NCBI RefSeq assembly: GCF_037975245.1
Contig: NC_092580.1
Span: forward strand, 31,242,001 to 31,306,000
DNA from: Apostichopus japonicus
Lineage: Eukaryota; Echinodermata; Holothuroidea; Aspidochirotida; Stichopodidae
DNA length: 64,000 nucleotides
Reading direction: 5' to 3'
The notes below the pieces were generated by a model that saw only the letters and a list, made by a program, of their open reading frames with translations, did not search any database and was not told the origin of the DNA. The position numbers were made by a program, and so were the translations under genes. This document shows positions 9,144 through 22,520 of the stretch, piece after piece. Each line of letters starts with the position of its first letter. The stretch's first letter is position 1.

Positions 9144-10056
9144 GCGGGACATTGGCATTGTGTCAGACAGAACAATGTGTGAATGGCCGGCTCAAGATGT
9201 TACAAACTAGATGTTACTTCAATTACAAATTCCACTGTAGAACAGACTAACTTGTCCCCACTCTATCGGCATAATTTAGCATTTTTAATAACCAGAAGTC
9301 TGCCTACTATCAAATGAGGATTATGAATTTTTTTGATCCTTCCCCAATCTTTGGTACTTCAGGGAAGTTGAAGCCAGCTATGCAAATTAGTTCACCAACA
9401 CACCCTGTGGTTTGAACATATTTATCAAAAACTGTAAAAGACTAAACTTTTGAGGTTGGTCATAAATTACCGACCATTTCATCAAATTTAACAAAGTGTT
9501 ACTCAAACCAACACTCCAATTGATCACACATAATGAATGTGAATCAGCCAGTAAATAAAATTTCCGATTCATTTATAACAAATTTTGTTGTCCAAACACT
9601 TTCTCATCTGAACTAGTATTAAACCACATGAGCAAAGGCAAATAAGGAAATTTCACTTTTCATCTCGTTGTCAAGCACTGCTTAAAATTTCTCTGTTATG
9701 TAGTTCAGTCTAATGTACTGTACTATTGCAGGACTTAAGCAACGAACAGTATACAGAATTGACCAGACATAATGCACAAAGTAGCTTTTACGCCTACCAT
9801 CAGAGGGCACAAGACCCTGGGTGGACCCCTGAGATGTCTACTTCACCTGGCCCTCTGTTTGCACTCTTTACCTTTCCACAAGTATGTTAAAAACTATAAG
9901 GATGCAATATTTTGTCCCATTATTTCCTGGGCTACCGCCATCTTTCCGATTGGCAGTTAATTGGGCCCAGTTCCCAGAGCCATAACCCCTGACCCCTACC
10001 CCCCCTCTCATCAGGCCTGCCCAAGATACTGTCCACAGACCAGTAAAATTACTCAC

Positions 10057-10299
10057 CAGTAGTCTGGAGGAGTAGCTGCTGTTGATCGCGATACCGTCTG
10101 TAATCAGTTGCAACAGTTCATGGTCGATGGATTCCGGGTTGGGGACCTCTTTGTGGTACTCATTCCCCAGCATAATCTCCACCACCGTCATACGGTTTGT
10201 GGTCAGGGTTCCGGTCTTGTCTGAACAGATAGCTGTTGCGTTACCCATGGTCTCACAGGCATCAAGATGTCGGACTAAGTTGTTATCTTTTAACATTTT
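10057..10299 (-). CDS. ATP2B: PMCA exon E6: phosphorylation site DKTGT
   Basis: This exon covers residues 295-375. [19 protein letters not shown] leads to [17 protein letters not shown], where the Asp of DKTGT (10207-10221) is phosphorylated by ATP. The rest ([19 protein letters not shown] and on to SSYSSRLL) starts the nucleotide-binding domain. The acceptor is TTAACAG before AAAATG and the donor is CTACTG followed by GTGAGT; both ends are phase 0. Length is 243 nt. PMCAs normally read TLTMNRM after DKTGT. Here the Met is Thr, the residue more usual in other P2 pumps. Confidence 0.97.
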
Positions 10300-12762
10300 C
10301 TGTTAAAAAGACAAAAAACAGGGCACTGAATTAAAAACTTATCCACCAAAAGATTGAAAGAAGGATATTGCATCCAACACCAAAAATTTGAAACAGTAAA
10401 AAAAAATTGTTGTGGCATCACACATTCAGTTTGCCCAAAAATCCTGAAAAAAATAGGTGAAGGAAACCCACTGCGGTGCAGAAACATTGTTGAGATCTTA
10501 CCGACGTATATTTGGACCTAATAGATTAATAATACTAGCATTAATAACCGAGCTATGAATGAGAATCATGACAGAAAAGGATGACGCAACAGTGTTACAA
10601 GCTATCGTAAAATCAATACAAAGGACCAACTCATATGAATTCATATTTACCACCCAAGAAATGTATTTCAATCATTCCTGATTGGTGTACTGGCAAAGCA
10701 AATTTTGGGAATTTTTGGCAAACTTTTGGGATGGATGAAAGCATTTGTCTCTTGAATGTTCAAATGCTAGTTTTCAGTATCCATATATCTGTAATGAAGC
10801 CAACTGCACAGTAGTAGGGTAGCTGTCCATCCGAGCATTGTAATATATCATCGTTTACTGATCATCCATGCATCTAAGTGAACTACAAATCCTCTGTGGC
10901 AATTTATAATTTGGGTCAGGTTTGATATGTCATTGGATCAAACAGACAATAACCAAAAAAACTTCACACTTTTAATGAAATCTATGCCACCATCGTAAAG
11001 GCTCAATATCGTCTTGCCTTGATTCAGACATACACAAATCATAACTTTCTTCCACAATCAGAGTACTGCTTCCAACAGAAAGGCTAGACATTTCAGACCT
11101 GAGCTAACAACCATGGTAAGACTGAATGTGACTCAGTTACTGCTTTTGCTGTCTGTAAACATTGGCTAATTTACTTTGATACAAATTCCTGACGAACCTT
11201 TTGTCACAGCAGCCTTCGTTCTATTTTCCTTGGTTTATTTCTTTATTATTATTATTATTCTTTTGAAATAGCACCTCATAATGTGTATGGGATATATGTA
11301 ATGGATATATTTTATGCTAGAAGCAGCACTTTCAGTTGAATTTTCACAATGGTGATGGTGACCTGAAAACATCACATGTTACTTAATGCAACTATAAAAT
11401 CATCTTTAAGAGGAACGATAAATTTAGGGATGGAACTTGAGAAGTAGGCTGAGGAGATGATGATTCATTCCGTTTTGATTCACTGGTTCATGACTCATTA
11501 GACAGAGCCACCGATGTTTCTACCATGGGAGCAGTTCTCTTAGGGTAATGCTTTCATGGTTAGTTTCAACCCATATTTACCTCTTTAGCTATATTGAGGG
11601 AGCTATACGTAAATATTCCATAGCTTGATCAGAATGAAAGCACATGCTGCAACAGCCTCTTCTACTATACACTTTAAACACACTGAAATATTACTGAGAA
11701 TCCTATATCAATGGAAACCCAATTGAAAGTCACATTACATTGTCACTGACACCAAATGAATGCCAGTACCCATATTTTATTTATTTTAGGCTAGGTAGAG
11801 TGCCCCCTTTCCCGGGCCTCCCCGCCTCCATCCTGAAATCAAAGAAAGTGTTTACAACTTCAGGCTGTAGTACCAGTAATACTGGTAGTTAAACCGATAT
11901 CATCCCAAATGATTTCATTCGTACCAACCGAGACCAGGTAGCATACCCCTAGAGGCTCATCGATTTAATTGAAGAACAACAAACTCTCGAAGAACGTTCC
12001 ACTGGCAGTCACGTAGGTTGGAAGCAGCAGAGCTATGGGTTCAAGAATCTACCTCGGTAAATAACAGCTATGATGCATAGCTGATTGCTATTAATGCCTG
12101 CACTGTTGTTTGTTAACTTGGCTAACTGTTTTGCGTAGATGATGTGTTTGTTATCACTGTAAGGGTCCGAAAAACCGGCTCATCTTTGGAACCACCACGC
12201 AAATTGGAAAGCTAAAGAATACGGTAAATTTCCCTGGGTATCAAATCGTAGTGAAACCTAGGGGCATATTTCCAATTTTAACATTAGTTTGAAAATGTGC
12301 CTTTTTATAAACCACTAAAAATTGTTTTTTATTTACAATGCTGCATGTTTCAAGCAGAATGGAGTCTTCAAAACACTGATCCAATTTATCTATTAATGTT
12401 GAATCTATTCTTTGCACGTTCTTTTTTAACATCGGTTTATTATTTAGTTATCTAATATTTGTAACAAATTCTATTTTTAACTATATTGGATTTTTTTTTA
12501 TGAATATAAAAAAATAAAAAATATGTAGTTACTTTACAAAAACGGAATGCATTCACCTATACCTAGACAATATTAATATATATAAGCCGAGCTAGTGCAT
12601 TAGAGCACACCCCACCGTCCCCCCCCCCCCAACCCTTGCAGGCCACAATTTAAATACCCAGGCCATGAATTGGACTACCTTCCTACTTGTGGCTAAAGAC
12701 CTACTGTTTGGGTCTGTGAAGTTACCATGAGCAATGAAGTACTGGTATTAGTCTGAACTGAC
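10300..12762 (-). other. ATP2B: Intron E5-E6 (2.5 kb)
   Basis: GT-AG intron with a GTCAGT donor and a TTAACAG acceptor. It contains scattered A/T runs and a C-run near 12617-12630. I see no transposable element with clear ends and no exon. Confidence 0.85.
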
Positions 12763-12965
12763 CTTAACAGAGTAAGCCAGAGAAAGGGTGACAGCTAGAG
12801 GGAGCCCTTCTGGTACTGCTACCACTAGAACCGTGATACCAATGATGAAGGAATCTACAAAGTTCTGCAAGTCGGTTATATCGAATGTCTTCTTGTTAAT
12901 GGCATATTCTGTGATACAGAAGCGTATGATGAGGGTGAGGGAGGTCAGGACGGCCACGGTGCAAC
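12763..12965 (-). CDS. ATP2B: PMCA exon E5: TM3 and TM4 with PEGLP
   Basis: This exon covers residues 227-294. TM3 is about VAVLTSLTLIIRFCI. A short extracellular loop follows (NKKTFDITDLQNFVDSF), then TM4 (GITVLVVAVPEGLPLAV). PEGLP lies at 12799-12813 and is the TM4 unwinding that forms part of the single Ca2+ site. The exon ends at SLAYSVK on a codon boundary. The acceptor is CTCCCCAG before GTTGCA and the donor is AAG followed by GTCAGT. The extracellular loop lacks the tryptophan- and proline-rich sequence usual between TM3 and TM4 in vertebrate PMCAs. Confidence 0.96.
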
Positions 12966-14969
12966 CTGGGGAGGAAAGCAGAAATGAAAAAAAAATAGTT
13001 TAGTTCAAGTTTAAATATTATTTAAATAGATAGAGGGGGGGGGGGGAGAAGGAACCGGCAGGTGATTCAATTCAAACTTAAAGAGGAGAAATCTAAAGTG
13101 GCTAGAGAAAAGTCCTTTTTTTTTTTTACTTTTATTCAGTCTACGACTTTAAAAGAAAAGATATAAGACTTTTCAAAATGACAAGAGAACAATTTGAACC
13201 ACACAAGACCTACCCAGGATTCCAAGGGCACATCTAACATACAATCAACCATCACTACTGGATTTAAATTTCCAATTTTTTGTTCTTAACTGACCCTCTT
13301 CTTTTTGCTGTTTAAATATTCAGTGAACACATATTGATCTGGGTAAACTTTACAACTAGCTGTTTATTTCTTTAAAAGGAAACCAAACCGAAAACACAGA
13401 CACAGGACTGACGTCGACATTGCATACGTAGGCGAATGCCCTATAATGCAATTTCAAACCTTCACTCTTCATTTCAATTTAATGTACTTTCACAGCTTGT
13501 CAATGCAGGAGTCCCACTGTTGCAACAACCAGAGCACAACATCAATCTGTGGAGATTTAGATTACATAACAGGCAAAGATTGACTGCGTGTGGCATCAAG
13601 ATACCCCGGTCTGACATTTCAGAATGACAGAGATATCTAATCGTGTCCATCTCTCGATTAACGAACACAGCTGGACGGCTACGAGTACTCCCCGACTCCT
13701 ACCGACGGTGACTCTTCAAATATTCTGGGCCCCTGTGTGAGCATTTAACGTATCTTGATAACAGCTGATAGCAACCTCTTTGCAAACGTTGTCTCATTTT
13801 GGTTCATGAATGGGAGTTCAATGCAAGAACTGTTTCCAGTTTTGTAGGGTACATATAAATTGGAGTTGTGTATGTATAGGAGACATGTTTGAGCGGAATG
13901 AAGGACGTAACCTAACAGTCATCACCAGAGAATCTAACCCAAGTTAACCAAAACCGACATTGTGAAGTTATACGACAGCGATGCCTTCGATGAACAATGT
14001 CCAACAGAAGCCATTAGAAACGAGACTAGTCACAAACTTTTTTCTTAACTCATATGATACAGTTGACTATAATGAATATTTAAGCTCAAACAAAAAAATG
14101 TTCTCACTGAGTTTTGGGAATACTAAGGCCTTGACCTTTATATGTAAAAGACTGAAGACTTAAGCAAGTCTAAAACTGCCATCATTTAACTACTGCTGAG
14201 TGTTTGAATATTGAATGCACATGATACTTTTGTTACTCATCACATTACTTTGATAGCAGTGGTATCTGTTAACTGGTTCTGCTAAAGGCTAATCTTTTTG
14301 TTACATTTTCAAGAACAATTGATTTATTTGTTTATTTCAAGGAAGGGTATAGGGAAACTTCAACAATTCCCCTCCCAGAGACATGGTGACATACAGCATT
14401 GAATAAATTTGCTACGTATGTCCCACAGAACGTAAGTTTGATGTTTCTTTCCGGGTGAAGCTGTTTCATATTAATATGAGCTTGTTGATTATATAATAAA
14501 ATCAGAAAACATGAAGGGTGGGTTTGTCATATTCATAGCTATATATATATATTCCATACTTGCTAGCTATATGCTAGATGGGCTAGTTTTGTTTTGAAAT
14601 TTGACCACATCTGGGAAAGGAAATATCGAATGGTGGTAAATGTGAAAACAAGTTAGTAAAAAGTACAACCTTTGGCAAACTTGTCACCTCAATACTGTCA
14701 TACTTAAAATCATAACAGAGAAACATTTGTAATTCCTGTTATGATTATAAATGCCCAACTGTTGTCAGAATTGTTCAATAAGCAGGATCCTTACAATCTT
14801 AGAGCTGCTCTGAGCTGTTGCCGACCAATAACCATGTGACTTGGGAGCATTTACACCCCCCCCCCATTTCTTTGTTTATTTAGGTTAGACGTCATTGTCC
14901 AGCCCTTTTTAAGGAGAGTGACCCACCATGATCATCAGCCTTGGAAATGACCATTATTTAATGACCTAC
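12966..14969 (-). other. ATP2B: Intron E4-E5 (2.0 kb)
   Basis: GT-AG intron with a GTAGGT donor and a CTCCCCAG acceptor. G-run at about 13035-13046, T-run near 13117 and C-run near 14857. No element or exon recognised. Confidence 0.85.
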
Positions 14970-15134
14970 CTGCATAACCAATCTGAATGGCTAACTTTGT
15001 CAGTTTTCCTTGAAGAACCGATTTCCCTTCACTAGATCCTGTGTGATTTTCGTGTTCCATGGCTACTGGGTGGTTGTTGGGTAAACTAGCCGCAGGCGCT
15101 TCACCATCCACTGGCGTCGTTTTAGTCGTTCCAT
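14970..15134 (-). CDS. ATP2B: PMCA exon E4: linker and start of TM3
   Basis: This exon covers residues 172-227. A low-complexity hydrophilic stretch (GTTKTTPVDGEAPAASLPN and onward) leads into the diagnostic PMCA block KSVLQGKLTKLAIQIGYAG, which precedes TM3. The acceptor is CTGACTTTAG before ATGGAA. The donor is ATGCAG followed by GTAGGT, with one base carried into E5. Length is 165 nt, phase 1-1. The first two thirds of the exon align poorly with vertebrate linkers, as expected for this fast-evolving segment. The last 19 residues are close to invariant across animals and secure the assignment. Confidence 0.95.
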
Positions 15135-18100
15135 CTAAAGTCAGACAAAATAATCGGGGAAACAGACCATAGTAAAGAATACTAAAGATAGTCGTAAATT
15201 TGCTGTGATTCCCCTTTGGTTTAGTCAAAAAGCTTAGCTGATGAAACATCAACTAAAGACTGCTTTCGGAAGGAGGCAAAAAGAAAAGACAGTCATGAAA
15301 CCAAGTCTGACTAAACCAATCGTGCAGCAGTTGTTGGAAGAAATTTCATTCACTAATCTTACCAGGTTTTTCTGACAAAAAGTATTACAAACTTACCTGC
15401 ACCCCACACTACCCAAAATTTCCAGCTTGTTTTCCCCCGATTATAAACTCACAAAAGTCGCAAGAGTAGCAAACACTTTTTTAGATATATACAAATACTG
15501 CGTATAGATATGCATTGCATTGAAACACCAGCAAATACTAATAGCAGCTAGTAGAAGGTGATACAGTGCAGGGAGCATTTCTGCGAATCACTTTAAGTTG
15601 TCCAGCTGGTACACCAACATTACACACCATGCACTATACATAGCCTGTACTTCAGATACAGATACAAAAACATGCAGATTTAGACCCATGCAGATTTACA
15701 TGAAGGTGGCAAACGTTATCTCCGTGACAACGCAGATCTATGCACGGGGAAGTGCGAATTCACAAATAGCGCTTTCGATATAAATAACTTATAACTATGA
15801 AACTCACAGTGGTAAAAATTCATATGCTTTACTATACCAGAACTACTTTAAATCATGTTAACTCTTAAGGCACAAACTTCCAGTCTCGCTATTAGTCACG
15901 TGTATCGGTTATTGGCCAATTTGAGAGTCGTTGCATATTTATTGATACCGGAGCGCTGTCAGGACGAGAGTTTTATTCTGAAGAGAATTCAATCAACGTT
16001 TGTAACGTTTCAAGGTCCCAGAGAGATGTCAATTCTCTCTTGCAGGACTGGTACACATACTCGATACCATAGCAAAATATGAACACTACCTCAGCCCTGG
16101 GATATCAGTGCAAGGACGGTGTGTGTGTATGTATGCTAATGATATATGTAAGACAGTTAAATTCAGCCTTGGCATTTCACAGAGAGAGTAAGAGAGCGAG
16201 AAAGAGAGAGAGGAGGAGGGAGAGATGCGACCAAACTACAGCTGCCTCTGTCCACACTAAACAAAATGTAAAACAGTATTGTATTATAAAATAAACGATA
16301 CACCTGGGGAATGAAACGAAGGCGGCCTGCTATATCAATCTCCAGCGAATACACAGCTGTTCGATAAGTTCCCTTTGACGAAGACTACGGACGAACTCGA
16401 CATCTTGATCAAATGATTGCACCAATCCGGGAGCTTTGTAACAGGCTCGTAAACCATTGACACGGTACACGCATTCCCTAAACACATTTACACATGAGAG
16501 GAGTTTTACCTTTACTTGCAGTTAAATTAGATTAGTAAATGATATCTCTGTCATGTGATAAATGTGGAACATGAGCATAAACCTCATCCATATGATGACG
16601 AGCAGCGGGGATGAAGCGATGTGAATATCTATCATCGTCTACAGAGGGCAGTAGACCTACACAGCAGTGCACATATATAAAAGTACATGAATAAACAATG
16701 GGATACATTTTATGTGCACATGATTATGGCAAGCCATTTGGGACAAACACCGCATAATATGTCCTCGAATTAATACGAATATACACTAGTATTAATTCGA
16801 ATACATACATGTATTGAATCAGACAACAACTAGCATGTCTTACAGCTTTCATCCACATTATAGCCTCGCTAGTGCCATAAATGAGAGATTGCAAAATTAG
16901 TCTCCATTGACGTACACCCAGGCCAAACATACTTCATCTAGATAACAGCATAACATAATACGTGTATATATTTGAATTAATACATGTATATATTCAAATT
17001 AATCCTCATGTGTATTGAATTAATCCTCATATGTTTTTGAATTAATGCGTGTTTATATTCGAATAAATGCGCGGATATATTCAAGCCTTATGATTGGCTT
17101 ATAATATATACGCATATATATTTGAATCAATACGCGGGTTTGTCCCACATGGCTTGCCATACATGTTAAGTCATATATCTATCTACAGTATACACATTAC
17201 ATGTGCACATACATTCTTATTCATACACAGAAACATGCATATTATGTACAGTATTTTTAATGAAATCTCCACATGAGACACCAATTTTTCGTTTAAATAA
17301 AAAGGAGAAGAATTATTTAACCTTGAAATGTGAAATCTGTCCTAATTTCATTTTGTGACAATTAGCTTTTCTTTCCAGACCTAGTATACTATTACATTAA
17401 AGTACATGTAACCTGTCAGTCTTATACACAATTCACAGGATTATTCAGATTTCATCTGTAAGTATCAATGACTCATAAAGAAAATATTTCCAAAAAAAGT
17501 ACATGTACAAAACTTGACCTTTCCTTTTTTTAGATTTTGTACTGTGACTTCCAGCAGAGTATAACAGTAATATAATTTTTTTTCCCCCCCCCCCCCGGAA
17601 GAAATTTTTGAACGAAAGCTGGATTGAGAATATCTAGGAAAATAATGCACGGTTTGACAAGACCACACATTTCATTTGAAGCTTTTGAACCTTTAAATTA
17701 TTTTGAAGGTGAGAGACATGTATCCATCTATTTTAAGGAAATAAAATCAACAATTGCATTACAGTGAGCAAATAATAAAGTAAAAAGAAGATTTAACAAC
17801 AATTGGTCACCCTTAACGCCTTGACAACCATATTATCTCTCCACCTGACAGGTACTGGAAGGATCGAAGGTCAATTGAATAGAGCTCAAATATGTTTTCT
17901 TGACTAAAAGATTGCTTATTTTGCACCATGTTTCCGCCAATTACGAGAGCCTTTTTTTATCGATAAACCTCGGCCCCTAGTAAATCAATATTTTGAATAA
18001 TGTCAAGCACAAGTGGAGACACTTTTTTTTTTGACAGGTCGGTCGACTTTCTTTTCACCTTCTTCAGATGACCTCATTTTCCAGTAGGTGTGTTCCAGTA

Positions 18101-21100
18101 CCTCAGAGCTAGCCACACCAGTTAATAAAAAATGATGAATCCTTGGACAGATATAAGAAACTGTCACCTTTGTCACCATTTAATCGTAACTTTCCGGTAA
18201 CTATCCTTCACATCCTGTAATACATCCTAGTTTTAATTTGCAGAAAGTACATTTGATTGTATCTTCCCTAGCATATGTACTGCTAGAGAGTACAAATATC
18301 CCTCTCCCCCCCCCCCCCGTTCCATCCCCCAACCCACCTATAACATCTACAACATTTACAAAGGAACTAGATAGATAATATTTGTATTGCTTCCATCATG
18401 TTTGCTTTCATAACAAAGAGAGTTTAAAAAGGCAGCCCACCACCCATGTAAATTTATCACGCTACAGCTATTAAAGCCACTACACATGTTATTTAAGAAC
18501 ACAGTCTGTATTGTTAAAGCATCATCTGGTGAACAAGTTAACCAAACCTACCAGACACTAAAAGGGATAACAAAAATCTAAACGTTCAAACATTTGCATC
18601 ACAGGGAAAATTAAAGAGGCACACATTGGTCCAAACTCCCGTCTCATTAGCTCATATTCCACTGAGATATAAAAAAGTTGAGATGTCCCTGCATGACGTC
18701 ATAAATAATTATTGCACAATGCGCTCATCCGAATAAAGTGAAAGATATTTTTTTTATATTTTTCATATGATATCTCGGTCAACAAGGTAACCAGCTACGA
18801 AGCTTGAAGTTGGGTCGATATGTTTTGTTAATACAAAAGTTCTGTGTTATTTATTTTAGAATTCTCAGCCTTTTGCCACCCCTTTTGATTCCAAATTTGA
18901 TTGCAAACGATCAAAGGAAGACAAACTTTGAGGGGTTTTTTTCCCACCAAGTCAAGGCTAACGAATGAGTGGATAAAGATTTAAACTAATTTTCAACACT
19001 TCATTGCCAAGACGGTTTTGTTATCGTATCCTGGGACGGATTTGTTTTCATAACCGGGACAGATTTGTTTTCATATAACAGTACTAATCACATTCATCAA
19101 GCTACTAGGAAATACTTCCCAAATTTGTGACTTGTATGTGACTATTTGAAATGCATTAAACTAGTCTGGTCAATCTAAGGAACTACCTTATCATGGGTTC
19201 ATGTTAGTAAGGAATAACATTGAAAAAATTCTTCAAACTTAACTCAATACCTGCTTCAATGCAATCTAAAGTGTAAAAAGATTTGCATTTTATATGATCA
19301 GCATGACTGCATGACAATCGCATTCACTTCAGATCAGGGTTTTAGATCATAGATGATTCATCTGATATGAAAACATTGGTACTAGGATAATTTCCAAAAT
19401 TTGCTTTGAAAAAGAGAGAACTTTTTGAGGATTGAAACATCGTTGGAGACACATTAAAAGCAAATAAACTAAAAGTTACATTTGTACTTCTATATTTATA
19501 CGCTGGGAGACATTGCTTTTCAAACAGAGCCAGCAGTTTACAACCACCGACTTCTTGACAAGCCGTTTTTGCAATAAGTTTGCTGATCTCACCCTGGCAA
19601 TATTCCTCTACCTGTCGGGTGACTCCTACCTTCCTCGTACCTATTTTAACGTTCACGCCATTACACATTCAGACTAATCCCACTAATCCTACTAATCCCA
19701 CAGATAGGAAACCTCTAGACTGAATCTGATGATTGAGAGAAATCACCTCCACTTCTCTGTCATTAACTCTCCCGCTTGACTTAACACTCGGGCCAATTCC
19801 TTTCCTTTCCCCGACCCATCCATGCATGCTGAGAAATCAACTGTACAGCCGCCCTAGGACATGCATAATTTGCCAGTTGTTAACATTATAAGCATGTATG
19901 GAAGCTTGTCTAAAAATGCTGTAAAGCTAACAAATAGAAAATACCAGCTTAAACTGATGGTTCAAGGTATAAACAGATGTAAGATATATAAAACAAAAAA
20001 ATTAAAAAAAGGTTATTTGCTGATCTAATAGTGCAATTGTAACAGATTTTTATGATTCATTAAAGTTCCAGAGGTTATAATAAGTGTATACAGACATTTT
20101 ACAGACAGTACATTTTACATTTCAACATTTTTCTCTGACTCTTAACTTCTCATATCTCCATGACTCTTAAACAAACACTGACAGTTTACCGATGATAATT
20201 TTGTTCTTTCAAACTCGCGCAACTCGATCCCACCTACAGTAGGACATAAACGTGCCTCACTGCATAAATATCAGTTTTTGGAAAATTGTATGGCAACTTG
20301 AAGCATGCTCAAGTCTGGCAACCATACGGACGTTCTTTTCGATCCCCCGATGCACGTGACCTGTTGCTTACCAGGAGGGAGGAAATGCTCTCGGTGAACC
20401 AAGCATGGTTATAAATGATGCAAACAGAAACAAAATGAAGTTTGAGATAGATACTGTAGAACAAAACAAAAAATTGAAAGAATGGGACAGATAACTACAT
20501 GATGCAAACTACATCTGTGGTACTTGGTACAAATGAATACAACAAGACAAGTGCAATGAAAACACAGCAAGGTTTATGTGAAAGAATATCAGATCAACAT
20601 CTTAAAGACCCCGGGCCCCCCCCCTCCCCCACCCCTCTACAGGTGGAGTTATTGTTCTCCAAGTTACATTTCTTTGGAGTGGACATCGTTCAAAAAGTTG
20701 AAAATTTAAATACTTTGGAGTTCAATTTTTTTGGTCCCTTGAAAAATGGTTTTTATATATTTTTTTGAGCATTCTCTCCACTTTGAAACATGCAGGCTGA
20801 TGGGTCAACAATTAAATGCAAGTCAGGGAATCGGGGAGATGCAACAACAGTCACCATGCTGTCATTTTCAAAAAAGGTTCAGAAAATTGGTGTGTCGTTT
20901 GTCATGCGGCCAAAATCTGTAGAAAAATCTTCAAAATGCAAATCCAAGCCCAACACCTGACATGGATATATATATATATTTTTTTGGCTTTGATATGTAA
21001 TATATTTCTAGGTCTTTGCACCCAATGTTTCTTTTTTTTTTAATGCTTTCATGTGCATCCGAGCACCATGTACCACCAAAGATTGTTTAGAAGTTAACGG

Positions 21101-22054
21101 TGCTCCAGCTAGGGTTATGTTTTTGAAACTAGCAAATTGATACAGCGAGAGAAGCGTCATCTTGTTAAAGGAGAAACCAGAAATAGGACAGGGAAGAAAA
21201 AGTTATGCTGAAAGGCGTGTCAAGCTTGACGCTCTTTCGAGCAAGAGAAACTCTGCAAACCTATGACTGTCAGAGCAGTACAAGGCACTTACTTCATTCT
21301 TCTTCAACTGTCATCCTGTTTTTTTTTTGTTTTTTTTTGTGTATGTGTGTTCTTTTCTTTCTTATTTTTCTTTTTGGCATGTGTGTGTTCTTGTATTTTT
21401 ATTTTTGGCATAGATCTAGCAAACACTACTTGTCGTCGTGAATAGCGAAGACAAATATAATCCCGCATCATTTTAATCTGCTGATGAGTGGTTAACTGAT
21501 AGAACCACGCCGAAATATATTTTGTAGCTTTTCCAAATATATTTCCACCGATTTGTTTGCTAATTTGACCTGTCACTTTTATGAATTTTTATGAAATCTG
21601 AATTTGAAACAAGAATATCACTGAAATGGAAAAAAACCTCCTCACAGAAGACAAACCCCCCCCCTCACAACAGAAAAACTATATGATAACAAATGGCAGG
21701 GCATACATAAAATGGTGACAAAATATATATATGTGAGCTAGGAGGACGATTCATCAGTATGCCAAGAGAAAGAGAGATAAATTTGGTCTGTTTCCTTCCC
21801 CCCTAAATACAGGTCTTCTTGTGAGGATTTTGGAGTTCTTCAAAGAACTGAACAATGATTTGATCTACACAGGACAAGCTCTGGTATGGTGGTCTTGATG
21901 TAAAAGTGAAAATGTTACTAGATGTAAAAGCGATAGATGACAGGTGAAGACAATGAAGATTGTTAGAGGATGAGGATTAGGAGCAAGCCACAAGTTCAAG
22001 CACCCCAAATGACACGACACCAACTGGATGCTAGATGGAGCACCGCTTCACTAC
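15135..22054 (-). other. ATP2B: Intron E3-E4 (6.9 kb)
   Basis: GT-AG intron with a GTAGTG donor and a GACTTTAG acceptor. It contains the TA-flanked inverted-repeat element at 16727-17159, several C-runs (17584-17597, 18306-18319, 20617-20630) and T-rich sequence at 21320-21415. It interrupts the linker where vertebrate splice site A lies, so an optional exon could be hidden here. I could not recognise one. Confidence 0.85.
16727..17159. mobile_element. Miniature inverted-repeat transposable element with TA duplication
   Basis: The two ends are inverted copies of a 22-base sequence starting TGGCAAGCCA and ending GGGACAAAC, with a single mismatch at position 12. Both ends are bordered by TA (16725-16726 and 17160-17161), the target duplication of Tc1/mariner-type and some other DNA transposons. 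The 433-bp body is AT-rich, has no reading frame, and is built of inverted and direct copies of a GAATTAATAC / TATATTCGAA-like motif (for example 16765-16799). It is non-autonomous; its source transposase is unknown. Confidence 0.85.
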
Positions 22055-22210
22055 CTTCAGAGTTAACTGTCCCATCCTCAGCATCAACCTCCAGCTTCTG
22101 ACCTTTTTGACCCTTGATGTCGAGAAGCAACGAGAAGATCTGACCGGTCTGGGAATTTAACCCAACTGCTGTCGCCACCATCTTGCCACTGCCTTCCAAG
22201 ACGTGGGTAC
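22055..22210 (-). CDS. ATP2B: PMCA exon E3: end of actuator domain and start of linker
   Basis: This exon covers residues 120-172. It begins with [16 protein letters not shown] and [11 protein letters not shown], the conserved close of the actuator domain. It then enters the variable cytosolic linker to TM3 ([17 protein letters not shown]). The acceptor is CTCCGCAG before GTACCC. I placed the donor at GAAG followed by GTAGTG, because that leaves the single base needed to join E4 in frame (E-D-GTTK). Reading past that donor only gives a short tail and a stop near 22000. Length is 156 nt, phase 1-1. In vertebrates this linker binds acidic phospholipids and carries splice site A. Here it is short and lacks a strongly lysine-rich cluster. 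Confidence 0.93.
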
Positions 22211-22520
22211 CTGCGGAGAGGAGATGAAAAGAGAGACCAATTCATATTGCTGAATGTAGAATACAAACGAGAAATGTTGTTTATCTTTAGGGAGAGTATC
22301 ATCCCACTGCTGATACAGGGAGTGGGATGTTAAAGAAGAATGGAACAAGAAATTTTGTGCAAGTCAAATTAATGCAACAAAGTATAGTTGTAAGGCAGTT
22401 GCAACAAATTAAGTAGTATAATCCCACTGCTGACACAAGCATATTTTTTTAGAAAGAAATAAGACATTAAGAGTTGCATACATTTATAAAGAACGACAAA
22501 TTTGTAGCCTGGAAGTTGTT

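Larger units (their letters stand above)
7135..10056 (-). other. ATP2B: Intron E6-E7 (2.9 kb)
   Basis: GT-AG intron with a GTGAGT donor and a CACCTAG acceptor. It holds the 14-bp minisatellite at 7367-7458, a duplicated 39-bp unit at 7585-7655, a C-run near 8191-8204 and the long purine tract at 8830-9143. The rest is ordinary AT-rich intron. Confidence 0.9.

Noticed and set aside
8708-9250. Poly-Arg, poly-Pro and poly-Ser open frames
   Set aside because: They are produced by the purine triplet/nonamer array in all frames and have no codon signal outside it.
19342-19668. 108-codon minus-strand open frame with several cysteines
   Set aside because: No recognised family, no signal peptide, no good splice context; length is within chance for this amount of sequence.
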